A stretch of 64,000 nucleotides of DNA from Sternotherus odoratus (GCA_032164245.1 JAVMKO010000001.1:252163644-252227643), one strand, 5' to 3'. Positions 32,820 to 44,154 are shown, counted from the stretch's first letter. Notes: a model not told the origin generated them from the sequence alone. Translations and numbers: made by a program.

Positions 32820-34222
32820 GGTACTATTATAATTGGGGGGGGGGGGGGGGGGAAGGGAGGGGAAGGCTCCTCAAGGACATTTGTGATTTCAAACTATCTG
32901 GAATGAGGGAAAAGTTAGAATACCTCGTGTGTATGAAGTAGCTGTATTTTCTCATAAATTAAATTTTCTGTGAAGAATCCAAATTAGCCACATTGGCTTC
33001 AGAGATTAACAGACATGCGCTTCAGTAGAAGTAAATGTTGAGCACTTCTTAAAAATCTCACCTGTTACGCATCTGGGGCTTTCTTCTGCACATACAAATG
33101 TGACTTTTATTTTGTGATTGATCCTGCTCTCATTGGAGTTGTTTGGTATCAGGATCCTTTTGCTAGGACCTAAAAGTTCAGACCAAAATTTAATTTCAGT
33201 GAGAGTTGAGGGTGCTCAGTTCCTCTGAAAATCAGGCCTCCTAATTGTCCAGCTATAGGCATCCATTTCTGGATTTTGGTGCTTAATTTTAGACACCTAC
33301 ATTTTGAAAAATTTGGCCTCACTACATAGAATAGTCTTGCTGAGCTAATTCTTTATACACTACACGTATACAGGTAAAAACAGATAGTGTTTTAGTAGGT
33401 TTCTGCCCTCGTTTAGAACTGCTGCTTATATACTCTACAAAAACTAATATTGAGAACAATTAGAAATTGATTTGACCCATTGCAAAGAATTCTAGCTCAG
33501 AACCAGGTAAAATTACAAATGAGGGCAGACATTGGATGTGCCAAAAGAAGAGGTAAATGAAGAGTCTTTGCTATTCCGTATCCACAGCCATTTTCGGAAA
33601 TACTGTTATATGAAAACATGTTCTCTGTTCAGAGCAGTATGAGACCAGTTTCCTGCTACTTGTGTGTATCCTTCTTGTGACCCCAGCTGAATGTCTGTTC
33701 ACTATAAAAATGGTAAATTCAGGAACTCAACTGTCCAAAGGGACCAAGCTACTGTATAGCTGATTTATGAAGCATCGTGCACCTGAGTGGAAGGAAAGGT
33801 CACAAAATAAAAATCATAATTGGATGGTTTTGTGCTTAATTAGAAATATTTTTATTCTTTAAACATGAACTTGAAAAATGATTTTTTTCAGTCACGGTTT
33901 CACATTTCTTCAGTTAAAAGTTTAATTTGTGCAAGAAGAATGATCTTAAAGAAGCCAATGTTGTCTTTTTTTCTTTTTTTTTTCTTTATAATTAGTAGCT
34001 GTCCTTAAACAACAGAATGTGATTAAAGGAAGTGTATGTAATGTCCAAGGGAGGAAAAAGCCCCTTTAAGCTATAGCACCTTTAAAAACTTGTATTGTGG
34101 ATTGAGGAAATTATTGTTTTGTTTTTGGAAAGACAATCAACTAAGGAGAGAGAACTTCTGTAAAAGATGAATTGCTATAGAAAGTCTTGAAGGTTTACTT
34201 TACAACAGTTTCATAAAACAAT
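32820..34222. other. Mostly unrecognised stretch with a G18 run
   Basis: A run of 18 G is at 32835-32852. 33120-33310 contains text (GAGTTGAGGGTGCTCAGTTC, then CTGAAAATCAGGCCTC) that recalls an old, widespread amniote repeat. Otherwise nothing identified. Confidence 0.35.
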
Positions 34223-34224
34223 AA

Positions 34225-34335
34225 TTCTTTTAGAATCCTAGATAAATAGGGACAGAAGGGACCTCAGGAGGCCATATAGTTTTTCTGTCCAGCCTCCCTT
34301 GCTGAGCCAGGATTAAGTATATCTAGACCATCTGT
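34225..34335 (-). mobile_element. CR1 3'-end fragment
   Basis: AGAATCCTAGATAAATAGGG, then ACAGAAGGGACCTCAGGAGG, is the reversed CR1 terminus, followed by about 60 bp of diverged 3' UTR. Confidence 0.7.
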
Positions 34336-34579
34336 GACATGTTCTTTTAAAAACCTTCATCTATAGGTGCCCCTGTTCAAGGCAGCTGTTCCTGTATTCT
34401 CCTTGGTGGTTCAGCAAGGGCACCCACTTACAGGCCTTCAGCTCCCTAGCCCTTGCCGCTCTTCGGTGTCTCTCCTTCCTGACCAGAGTATTTTCCAGGC
34501 TTCACCATCCCCTGCCTACACTGAATTCCCCAGCAGGCCAGACTGGCGAAGCAGGCCTGCTTTGCTTTTTCTTCAGAAG

Positions 34580-36132
34580 TAGGGCAGTCAATTAACCACA
34601 GTTAACTCATGTAAAAAATAATCATGACTTAACAGTGCAATTAAAATTGCTCTTTTTTAAAGTAATAGAATAACAAGTGAAATTTTAAAAAATATTTTTG
34701 GATTTTTTTCTTCATTTTCAAATATATTAACTTCTGTTAATACAAAGACAGAATACAAAGGCTACAGTGCTTACTTTTGATTACAAATATTTGCACTCTA
34801 AAAATGATAAATATTTTTCAATTCACTTCATAAATGTACTGTAATGCTATCTTTATTATGAAAGTGCAACTTACAAATGTAGATTTTTTTTGTTAGATAA
34901 ATGCACTCAAAAACAAAACAATGTAAAATTTTACAGTCTACAAGTCCACTCAGTATAGTCAATTGGAAAGGCAAACAAGTTTGTTTACATTTACGGGACA
35001 TAATGTAGCCTGCTTATTATTTACAATGTCATCTGAAAGTGAGAACAGGCGTTCGTATGGCACTTTTGTAGCTAGCATTGCAAAACATTTACGTGTCAGA
35101 TATGCTAATCATTTGTATGCTTCGACTGCCATTGCAGAGGACATGCTTCCATGCTGATGACGCATGTTAAAAAAAAAAGTGTTAATTAAATTAGTGACTG
35201 AACTTCTTGGGGGAGAATTGTATGTCTCCTGCTCCATTTTACTTGCATTCTGTTGTATATTTCATCTTATAGCAGTCTGGGATGCTGACCCTGCACGTGT
35301 TATTTGTTTTAAGAACACTTTCACAGCACATTTGACAAAATGCAAAGAAGGTACCAATGTGAGATTTCTAAAGAGATCTACAGCACTTGACCCAAGATTT
35401 AAGAATCTGATGTGCCTTCCAAAATCTGAGAGGGACTAGGTTGTGAAGCATGCTTCCAGATGTCTTAAAAGAGCAACACTCTGATGCGGAAACTACAGAG
35501 CTCGAACCACCGGAAAAAGAAAATCAACCTTCTCCTGCTGGCAACTGACTCAGAAGATGAAAATGAACTCGTGTTGGTCCACTCTGCTTTGGATCATTAT
35601 TGAGCAGAATCATCATCATGGATCCATGTCCCCTGGAATGGTGGTTGAAGCATGAAGGGGCATATGAATCTTTAGCGCATCTCTCATGTAAATATCGTGT
35701 AATGCTGTTTTCACTTTCAGGTGACATTGTAAAGAAGAAGTGGGCAGCATTATCTCCTGCAATGTAAACAAACAAGTTTGAGTGGCTGAACAAAAAGTAG
35801 GACTGAGTGGACTTTTAGGCTTTATAAAGTTTTACATTTTTATTTTTGAATGTTTTTTTACATAATTCTACATTTGTTAATTCAGCTTTCATGATAGATA
35901 TTGCACTACTATACTTGCAATAGGGGAGTTGAAAAATACTTTCTTTTGTTTTTTACAATGCAAATATTTGTAATAAAATATAAAGTGAGCACTGTACACT
36001 TTGTATTCTGTGTTGAAATTGAAATGAATATATCTGAAAATGTAGAAAACATCCCAAATATTTAAATAGATTGTATTCTATTGTGTAACAGCATGATTAA
36101 CTGCATTTAATTTTTTTAATCACTTAACCCTA
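34580..36132 (+). mobile_element. Foldback hAT element, copy 1
   Basis: TIR TAGGGCAGTC at the left, with the mirrored right end ACTTAACCCTA. A perfect 8-bp duplication TTCAGAAG flanks it (34572-34579, 36133-36140). AT-rich arms of several hundred bp are inverted repeats of each other: the left arm near 35020-35110 is the reverse complement of sequence near 35620-35740. Only the centre and right arm carry transposase codons in the sense direction. 1553 bp. A second copy, in the other orientation, is at 47228-48932. Confidence 0.88.
35164..35800 (+). pseudogene. hAT transposase C-terminal remnant in the foldback element
   Basis: The open frame 35164-35439 contains FKNTFTAHLTKCKEGTNVRF and then TALDPRFKNLMCLPKSERD; the ALDPRFK motif is typical of hAT transposases before the dimerisation domain. 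Downstream, in other frames, PLEWWLKHEG appears as shifted pieces, and FSLSGDIVKKK near 35715-35750 is the hATC dimerisation start. The N-terminal half, including the BED finger and first two catalytic acids, is missing. Stops and shifts make the copy inactive. Confidence 0.78.
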
Positions 36133-36187
36133 TTCAGAAGCTATAAACAGAATCATTGCCCATGATTTTATCGCACAGCTTTTTTTT

Positions 36188-36189
<2 letters not shown>

Positions 36190-36232
<43 letters not shown>
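36190..36232. repeat. (TATC)n microsatellite
   Basis: About ten TATC units after a T run. Confidence 0.97.
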
Positions 36233-36239
36233 GGACAGG

Positions 36240-36737
36240 TGCCTGGTTTTCGACCTGAAATTCTGGTAGAAAAGGGCATCTGACAATGTCCAGTCAGTAT
36301 ATCTGACACCCAAAATCCAGTCTGTGGGGGCAAGGAAGGTGCTGGGTCATCACCTGGGTCAGCCCCATCTCAGCTGGGGCTACCTCCTACCTGCATCAGA
36401 CCACTGCAGCTTCCAGGCCAGCTCTGCAGCAATACCATAGCACCCTTATTTCTGTGCTGCTGCTGGCAGCAGCTTTGTCTTCAGAGCTGGTATCCCAGCC
36501 AGCAGCCATTGCTCTCCAGCTGTCCAGCTGTGAAGGCGGCACCGCCACCAGCAGCAGTGCAGAAGTAAGGGCAGCAGTACCGTAACCCATCCTAAAATAA
36601 CCTTGTGACCCCTCTTCCTCCCCCCCCCCACCTTCTTTTTGGGTCAGGGCCCCCACACTCACAACACCATGACATTTCAGATTTAAATAGCATTTCCATT
36701 AAATTGACCAAAATGCACAGTGAATTTGGTAAGGCCC
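36240..36737 (-). mobile_element. MITE with TTTGGTAAGGCCCTA end
   Basis: The right end, read on the other strand, starts TAGGGCCTTACCAAATTCAC and continues TGTGCATTTTGGTCAATTTA, a terminal sequence I recognise from a sauropsid DNA-transposon family. The interior is GC-rich and non-coding. The left end is not resolved next to the microsatellite. Confidence 0.55.
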
Positions 36738-37100
36738 TACCAAGAAAAGATACTACCTCACTCACCTTTTCTTTAATCTGACACTCCTTTTAGTACATAT
36801 AGAATGACATTTGCCTTATTAGCAAACATACATGTTACATTGTTTAATAATTAATTAAACTGAGACTCTAAAAAATTATATCCGGGTAATAATATAGTAG
36901 TTGCAGTGATGTAATGTTTTCTCATCCTTTTATATCTTTTGTATGCATTTTCCTGAGTTTCAAAACCATATATTTTAGAACTTAGATTCTGAATCTTCCT
37001 TCAGATTTTAGGTAATGTTGTTTTTCAATATTGGTGCATGAAAAGCAGCCCAAACAAACAAAACCACAAAATAATATAGGCACATCAGAAACTGCATGTG
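36738..37100. other. AT-rich stretch
   Basis: A possible Penelope scrap (AGAAAAGATACTACCTCACT) is at 36743-36766. Nothing else recognised. Confidence 0.3.
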
Positions 37101-37104
37101 CTGT

Positions 37105-37620
37105 AAAAACGAGGAGTCCTTGTGGCATCTTAGAAACAAATTAATGTATCTGGGCATAAGCTTTCATGGGCTGAAACACACTTCATCAGATGCCTGGAAT
37201 GGAACATACAGTAGGAAGGTATAAATACACAGCATATGAAAAGATGATTTCCCTTACCAAGTGTGGGGGGGAGTGGGTGGTCCGTGCTAACAGGCCAATT
37301 CAATTAAGGTGGCAGTGGGCTGTTCTCTGTTGAGAAGAAGGGGTGGAAAACACTTTTGTAGTGCTAATGAGGCCAATGTAAACAAGGTGGCCCATTTCAA
37401 AAACTTACACCTTCTTGTCAACTATTAGATTTTGTAGTGACCCATCCACTCCCAGTGTTTATTCAGGCCTAATTTGATGGTGTCCAGTTTGCAAATTCAT
37501 TCCAGGTCCGCAGTTGCACGTTGGAGTCTGTTTTTGGAGAAAAAAAAAAAGTTGAAAAATTGCCACTTTTAAGTCTGTTATTGGGTGTCCAAGGAGATTT
37601 GCTGTATCATTTCAAAGGAA
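37105..37620 (-). mobile_element. Penelope-like element, 3' portion
   Basis: It parallels the copy at 44155-44693 block by block: GGAGTCCTTGTGGCATCTTA, GCATAAGCTTTCATGGGCTG, CACTTCATCAGATGC, and after a spacer CAAATTCATTCCAGGTCCGC, CACTTTTAAGTCTGTTATTG, GGTGTCCAAGGAGATTTG. Coding sense is minus. The GIY-YIG region itself is truncated and broken. Confidence 0.78.
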
Positions 37621-37649
37621 GATATTGTTTGTTTTATGAATTTTGCTCT

Positions 37650-38081
37650 TGTATTACTTGTGTACTAAGGGCTGGATATTTTCCAAAATCAGTTTTTTCT
37701 CCAGCATCTCCCCTGAGAGAGAGTGGAAATATGCTTCAGTAATACAATTCTGTAAATAAGTGGTGATTGTCAAAGAACATTTAATTTATTCATGGGCACA
37801 AAAATATTTGCATTTGAAGTGAATAATTTATTAATATAGATATAATTGAAATGGCAGGGGTCAGTGAGGGCAGACTTCTGAATTTTTGAGAAATGGCTGT
37901 AACTTTATTGATTCCATAATAGAATCACTTCTCAGGGCAACCTGTATTGGAAACAGAGCAGAGGGGAAGGTGACAGATGTGTTCCATCTGTCATGTGCCT
38001 CCCCCATTTTGAATTCTGAAATACCAGGCATCACAGCTGCTTAAAACAAAGGACCTATCAGAGCCTGCATTACTCCCAAGA
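37650..38081. other. Unannotated stretch
   Basis: No features recognised. Confidence 0.3.
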
Positions 38082-38383
38082 CCCTGCAACCTTTCAGAAG
38101 TGGTGTGCCAAGTCTTCATTTATTCACTGTACTTTAAGTTTTCACGCACCAGTAATGCATTTTAACATTTTTAGAAGGTCTCTTTCTATGTCTATAATTA
38201 TAACTATGTTGTATATAAAGTACCGTAAATAAGGTTTTTAAAATGTTAAAGAAGCTTCATTTATAGTTAAATTAAAATGAAGAGCCCCCCAGACCTGTGA
38301 CCAGGACCCGGGCAGTGTGACTGCCACTGAAAATCATCTAGTGTGCCACCTTTGGCACGCGTGCCATAGGTTGCCTCCCTCTG
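38082..38383. mobile_element. hAT MITE, small relative of 28033-29424
   Basis: It shares both subterminal regions with the larger element: GAAGTGGTGTGCCAAGTCTT at the left and GTGTGCCACCTTTGGCACGC ... CATAGGTTGCC at the right. The middle is AT-rich and unrelated to the larger copy's GC-rich filling. Terminal bases are mutated and no duplication is visible. Confidence 0.75.
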
Positions 38384-39385
38384 ATCCTAGCCTGTCCTGC
38401 AAACCAGAAAAATCAACTGCCTGGAAAACCACACGGTTTTGTTGTAGGGTGGACCAGGCTTGTGTGTGAATCCAACCTAGATTTTTCTAAGTATGCTGAT
38501 TCCTAATATGGAGAAAAAGCTGTTGGTTTTTGTTTTTTGGCCCCAAACCCTCCTGACTTCTTTCGGTTTGGGAGAGCAGAGCAAAACAGTAACCCCTTAA
38601 GTAGGATCTTTAACCCAAAGCTACAATCCTCTAAATGTGTTTTGATAATTCACTCCATGCCTATTCAACAAACATAGTACCACACAAACCAATTGCACAA
38701 GTATTCAAAGTATCTGCCTCAGCACACTGTATACATCTGCAACGTGCAAAGGTGCATGTGCAATTCCATGGTGGAATGCAAAGCAGGAAACGGTAAGCTT
38801 GTCTCTTCTAGGCTTGATCATTTTATCAATTGACAGACAGCCCAGACAGCCAATCTAAGAGCCTAGTGCAGGGACCAAAATTACCAATGAACCCCATAGG
38901 TAGAGGGGCTCCCCCCTGACTGATGTCCTAAGGAAGCCAGAGGGGTGCCTGTCCACTTTGCCTCACCCTTCATTCCCACACCCTCCGAAAAGACTAGCGT
39001 GCATTCTTGGAATACAGCTTTCTTGCTGGCAGTATTTTAACTAACTCAATCACTTAGTTGAGATATTTACCTCCGCATTTTGTCAAACATCTTGTTAAAT
39101 TCTGTTCTCTATTTCCTGACCAGCTCTTTGTTGGTTATCCGTGGTGGTATAGGAACCTATAGAAAGGTGATGAAAACAAAAAAGTGTTTCTCTTTGGCTT
39201 GAATTTGGCTTTTATTAAGTTTTGTGACATCAATGATAGCTGTAGGAAATTGAGTTCTAGTAAAAACTTGCAGCTGAATTTAATGATAAATATGGTAATT
39301 GTGAGCTAATATAAAGAGGCAGGTTTATTTAGTAACTATAGGGAATGTGATTGTATAATGCTTTAAATTGGTGCATATATATACA
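38384..39385. other. Unannotated stretch
   Basis: No gene or repeat recognised. Confidence 0.3.
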
Positions 39386-40013
39386 CTAGCAAAAATACCC
39401 GGCGTTGCTCGGGTCCGTCGGGGGGGAGGGGGAGCGAGATGAGCGAGTGGGGGGGCCGGGGAGGGGGGGAGATTTTAAAATTTTTCGATTCTTACCTGAG
39501 GGGGGAGAGAGCTGAGCAAGTGCGGGGGCTGTTGGAGGGGAGAGAGAGCTGAGCGAGTGAGGGGGGCTGTTGGAGGGGGGGAGAGCTGAGCAAGTGGGGG
39601 GGCCGTTTTTTAAAATTTGTATTCTTACCTGAGGGGGGAGAGAGCTGAGTGGGGGGGGGGCGTTGGAGGGGGGAGAGAGCTGAGTGAGTGCAGGGTCCAT
39701 TGGAGGGGGGGAGAGGGGAGAGAGCTCAGCGAGTGCGGGGGCCGTTGGAGGGGGGTATTATTACATCATAATTATGTCACAGAGAACAGGTGTTAACCTG
39801 CTGCCCAGCTGATGTGAATGGGCTTTAAAGAATTTCACCCCTAGAGAGTGTCAGAGGTGAGATTTGAAATTTTTTTGATTCTTACTCTGATTAGGACCCT
39901 AAAGCCTATAACTGTACCAAATTTCAAGTCTCTAGCTCAAACGGTGTGGAAGGAGTAAGGGAACGTACATACGTGCACGCACGCATACACCATTTGACTT
40001 TTATATATATAGA
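39386..40013 (-). mobile_element. Non-autonomous Helitron, copy B
   Basis: On the minus strand it starts TCTATATATATAAAAGTCAA (end of the window stretch at 40013, after an A) and ends with the hairpin CCCGAGCAACGCCGGG, TATTTTTG and CTAG, followed by T. This is the textbook A|TC...CTAG|T Helitron layout. The 5' region shares CACACCGTTTGAGCTAGAGA and TTGAAATTTGGTACAG with copy A. The 3' half holds repeated units around GAGAGAGCTGAGCGAGTG (plus strand). No coding capacity. Confidence 0.83.
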
Positions 40014-40964
40014 TTACTATATCTGCAGTCATTCAGTGTTAAGACTGTGGTTAATTGCAGCACATCAGGAAATGCAAAACTTAAGGTTTCCAAAGGAACA
40101 CTGAGTCTATGGTACAGGTTGTATCTTTGTGTTTTATTGGCAACCACTGTATTCTAGTTATGATATGCGTGCAAATATGTATTGAGAAACAATCTAAACA
40201 CACACCTTTAAAGTGTTCTAAAGTCTGTAATGTTGAGTTAAAAAAATCTGATAAGTTACTGAGTGTTTTAGAGATGGTTAATGTTTCCTGAAGGTTCACA
40301 AGTCAACTCAAGTTGAAAAGGTTTTTGTGTTAAAGAAGCTTGATTAGTTCAGAACTGTAAATGAGGAATTGATCTTCCAGATAGGAAGCTGGTACCAGTG
40401 TTCCTCTATGCATTGGCCATCAAGAGGTGCACATACTCTTTTCTGTGAGCCCAAATGTATCACTTTTGCGATGTGCCTATAGCCAAGTGCATACTGGGCT
40501 TCAGATCTCTAGCTTCTTTCTCCCTGGGAGCTGGAGACCTGAAACCATTCATGAATTGATTCTTCAAAGTCACTGGTGGGCCTCTCTGTAATTTAAATAA
40601 TGTAGAAGTATGAAAGATCAAAATAATTCACAAATGCTGCAGAAATGACTGTTCATTAATCACTTGGTACAGTACTACAAAAAGTTATTAACTTTGTATC
40701 TGCAGTTTTGTTTATACTTTGTCAACTCAGAGTTATTCAGTTATTGTGCAAGAATTCCATGATTAATTGCATTCCCCAACAAAAGAATTTTACATTTTGT
40801 TCTTGTCTAAATTGCGACAACTTCCTTCAGTCTTTCCCTAAATCCTAAAACACAAAATCCGATTGTGGATAAAGGAGTTAATTTATAGTAGTCAGTGAAG
40901 CTGAATGTTAAGCTTATTCATTCACAAAGAATCCAAAATGTTGAAATGTTGTATGGCATGCACA
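40014..40964. other. AT-rich stretch
   Basis: No features recognised. Confidence 0.3.
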
Positions 40965-41441
40965 TCCTATGTAATAAGACTAGAAAAGTGTGTGTGAAGC
41001 CGTCATGCGCAGTAGAGACGGCCCTAGACGAACGGCATGCTGGGAGGTGTAGTTCGGCAGCACAACATGGCTGCCGTGCATATGCCACTGAGAGGGAAGC
41101 AGGGTCTGGATCAGGGGCCATGGGCAGGAGGGTGGCTGGGCGCAATAGGTGCAGGCAGGGAGCTCTGGCCGGGCGTGGGCGGGGGCGCTGGGCCGGCGGT
41201 GCGGAGGCGACCAGGCACGGCACAGCCAGTTGCGCCCAGCCTAGCCGGGGCCTTGGAGTGGGTGGGAGGGGGGCTGAACAAGCATGGGGAGCGTGGGGGG
41301 GGAGGAGGGGAGGCTGAACGAGCGGGGGGGAGGGCTGTGGGGGGAGGAGGAGGGAGGCTGACCGGGGGGCATGCTTGGAGTGGGGGGGCTGAGCGGGGGG
41401 GCGCGTTACTGTTGGCCAGTGTCCACGGGCTTTTACACTAG
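40965..41441 (+). mobile_element. Probable non-autonomous Helitron carrying CpG-rich promoter-like sequence (copy C)
   Basis: It starts TCCTATGTAATAAGAC after an A, close to the known TCCTATATAATAAAAG 5' end of some vertebrate Helitrons (recalled from bat elements), and ends ...TTTTACACTAG before a T. A convincing 3' hairpin was not found, so the class is probable rather than certain. The 477 bp between are CpG-rich and hold matches to ZNF143, YY1 and NRF1 sites in the first 110 bp, then GC-rich, G-rich sequence. No protein-coding motif. Its ends are unlike those of copies A and B. Confidence 0.6.
41004..41075. promoter_or_regulatory. Cluster of NRF1-, ZNF143- and YY1-like sites
   Basis: CATGCGCAG at 41004-41012 is a partial NRF1 site. 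41035-41055, read on the other strand, gives ACTACACCTCCCAGCATGC, a near-consensus ZNF143 (SBS) site. AACATGGCTGCC at 41064-41075 differs from the YY1 initiator site (AANATGGCGGC) at one core position. The three lie within 72 bp, as in many CpG-island promoters of housekeeping genes, where YY1 sites often mark the start region. Whether it drives transcription cannot be told from sequence. Confidence 0.55.
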
Positions 41442-41660
41442 TATTTTATATATCATACACAACAAAGTATGGAGTTGATATCCATGTGACAATTTACCTA
41501 ACATTCTCCAGCTGAAGGAGAAGTAACTGTGTGGCCCTTGGAGTGAGTCATTGTCTGTTAGTTTGTTTTTGTTGTGTGCTTGCTGTGTGCCTAGTCGAAG
41601 TTTATAGTGTGGTCTGCATATGTGTGTGGGCTAAGCCTAGTAGCCTTCTAGGCAAGGCTG
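41442..41660. other. Unannotated stretch
   Basis: T-rich sequence between the Helitron and the GC-rich repeats. Nothing recognised. Confidence 0.3.
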
Positions 41661-41664
41661 AGAC

Positions 41665-42060
41665 TTTCCTGATGAGGCTGCTCTTGGCCCCTCCCCCGCC
41701 TTCCCCGCTCTCCCAGAGCATCATCATCAGGCGCCTGAGTTCCGGTGGGGGAGGCTGCTCCCAGCGCCTTCCCCCACTCTCCCAGAGCTTCTGCGGCATG
41801 CCCCTGAGGCTCCGGGAGAAGCCTCCCCCGCCGGAGCTCAGACGCTCGACACTAGGACTCTGGGAGAGTGGGGGAAGGTGCTGGGGAGGTGGGGGAGGGG
41901 CTCCTCCGGCGGGGTGACAGCTCATAGCCCTCCCCCACTCTCCCAGAGCCTTGGTGGTGCGCACCTGAGCTCCCGGTGAGAGAGGTTACTCCCAGCCATT
42001 CGCCTGCCTTCCCGGAGCCACAGCATGCGGTCCGGGGCTGTGCGCTCCTCTGGGAGAGCG
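41665..42060. repeat. GC-rich imperfect direct and inverted repeats
   Basis: Four or more imperfect units of about 80-100 bp containing CCCCCACTCTCCCAGAGC or its reverse complement, so strands alternate. Long open frames on both strands here come from the GC content. Probably the interior of a larger non-autonomous DNA element. Confidence 0.65.
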
Positions 42061-42866
42061 GTGCAGCCTGTCTAGTTCTGGCCTGGCTGCCAGCATGGTA
42101 AGGGGGCTGGAACGGGGGGTTGTTTAAAGGGCAGGGAGTCCCAGGGGCAGTTGGGACAGGGGGGTTGTTTAAGGGGCAGGGAGTCCTAGGGGCAGTTGGG
42201 ACAGGGGGCTGTTGGATGGGGTGGAGGTTCTGGACAGGGGATTGTCAGGGGATAGGGAATGGGGGGAGGTTGGATAGGGCAGGGGGGGGTCTGTCAGGAG
42301 TGTGGGGGTGTGGATAGGGGTTGGGGCAGTTGGGACAGGGAGCAGGGGGAGTTGAGAAGGGGGTGGGATTCTGGGGGGGCAGTTAGTGTGTGGGGTCTCT
42401 GGAGGGGGCAGTCAGGGGACAAGGAACAGCGGAGTATAGTTAGGGGTTGGAGTCTCAGGGGGTGGTGGTTAGGGTAGAGCAGGGTTTCTGAAACTGGGGG
42501 TCGCCGAGCGCTCCCCGGGGGGGTTGTGAGCTCCTGCTGACGCAACTCGCAGCAGGGACTGGGGTCTGCAATGCAGCCGGCAGCCCGCCCGCTGCGGGGA
42601 CTGGAGGGGTCGCGCCTGGCCGACGGACTAGGAAAAGGGGTCGCGGTCTCAAGAAGTTTGAGAGTCGCTGGAGTAGAGGGTCTCGGGAGGGAGTAATCAG
42701 GGGACAAGGAGCGGGTCTTGGATTCTGAGGAGGGTATACAGTGGGAGGGGGTCGCATGGGAGCGGGGCCAGGCTGTTTGGGGAGGCACAGCCTTCCCTGA
42801 CCTGGCCCTCTATACAAGTTTTCAACCCTGATGTGGCCCTCAAGCCAAAACATTTGCCCACCCCTG
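42061..42866 (-). mobile_element. Non-autonomous hAT-like element with G-rich repeats
   Basis: Its right end, on the other strand, begins CAGGGGTGGGCAAATGTTTT, then GGCTTGAGGGCCACATCAGG, a hAT-type terminus. The body is made of short G-rich units such as GGGGCAGTTGGGACAGGGGG. The left end was not located and may extend into 41665-42060. Confidence 0.6.
42480..42670. mobile_element. hAT MITE nested in the preceding element
   Basis: Ends CAGGGTTTCTGAAACT and (other strand) CAGCGACTCTCAAACT. 8-bp duplication GGGTAGAG (42472-42479) / GAGTAGAG (42671-42678), 7 of 8 identical. Interior GC-rich, non-coding. Confidence 0.75.
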
Positions 42867-43143
42867 CCTTAACCAATCATTTTACTAAAATATTACAAAA
42901 TAATTTTTACCAGTCCTAACATATTATGAAACAGTTCTTTACCCATTCATACCCCACCACCTTAGTTGATTTAAATCTTGCAAAATTAATTATGAAACAG
43001 ATAGAAACAATACAGCTAAACAATAAAGAAGTAGGGGCTATAAAGATAAAAGAATAAAGAAGTATAGATTCCACACTCACACTGTTAAGTGATTCCTTGT
43101 TGGACAGAATGTAATCAAACATTTTTCTTTAAATATCTTATCT
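42867..43143. other. AT-rich spacer
   Basis: Nothing recognised. Confidence 0.3.
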
Positions 43144-44140
43144 TGTGATGGGTTCCCCCTGGGGTGCCACTTGGAACTCGGGTATCACTGACCCCCAACC
43201 CTGGGCTCCCTCTCACACTGTATTGCTGTGACCAGCTGCAAAACCATCTCACCTGCACTTTCACCAGCATTCATACAGGTAGTGACAAACCCAGGTGTAG
43301 TTACCTGGTTTAATACCCAGTCTGTCTCTCCCTCAGTGTGAAGAGAACAATGCAGAGATTTTCACCCAAACATTCCAGTCAAAGCTCACTGATTTAGATG
43401 AAAACAAAAACAAGTGTACTGACTACAACAGCTAGATTTCAAGTGATTATAAGGGACAGCAAACAGATCAAAGCAGAGTAGCTCGCCAATCAAAATGCAA
43501 ATTAAGTTTAATATACTAGATAGATTGGATATAACTGAGCAGATTCTCATCTTAAGAAATGGTGCAAGCAGGCTGCAGATTCTTAGGGGAAGCTGCACTT
43601 GTTTTACAGCTAGGAATCCCCACGTTTCATACACAGGCTACAAATCCCTTTTGCGTGGGCCCAGCACTTCCCCCAGTTCAGTCTTTTTTTTCCCTCCGGT
43701 GTTTCCAGGAGTCCTCTTGTGGGGAGTGAAGAACCACAGATGATGTCACTTCCTCTCTTATATAGCTTTTGCAGTGGTGGGATCCCTTTGTTCCAAAGCT
43801 TGGTTCCTAGACTAGTCTGCGGAAAAATACTGACATCCGAAGATGAAGTCCATCATCATGTGGCCTGGTCACATATCCTTGTAGAGTCATAGCAGCCATT
43901 ACTAACAGGCTGTTTGGAGTGTTCCCAGGAAGGCTCCCCAGGTGAGAGATAACAATAGGCCCTAGGAGAAGCTTCTTTCTGTTGGCTCATTGCCCTAAAT
44001 AGGCCCTTATGAACCAGCTATCTAGACTGAAAGCATCTCGTCTAGTGAGGGTTATCCAGGTGTAACCACATGTAAAAACAAATACATAGTCAATATTCAT
44101 AACGTCAGATACAAAAATAATACAGGTACATGCATCCAAA
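43144..44140. mobile_element. LTR-like block, probably of an endogenous retrovirus
   Basis: It begins TGTGATGGGTTCCCCCTGGG and continues GTGCCACTTGGAACTCGGG, an LTR-type end I associate with turtle endogenous retroviruses. The block continues through moderate-GC sequence to about 44140. No gag, pol or env motif is seen. The far end and any duplication are not resolved, so the call is tentative. Confidence 0.45.
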
Positions 44141-44154
44141 TAGGATAGGTAACA

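Noticed and set aside
41531..42853. Long open frames on both strands in GC-rich sequence
   Set aside because: They overlap on opposite strands, have biased composition and coincide with direct and inverted repeats.
42455..42853. Proline-rich 132-codon minus frame
   Set aside because: It spans the nested hAT MITE and its host element and has no protein-family signature.
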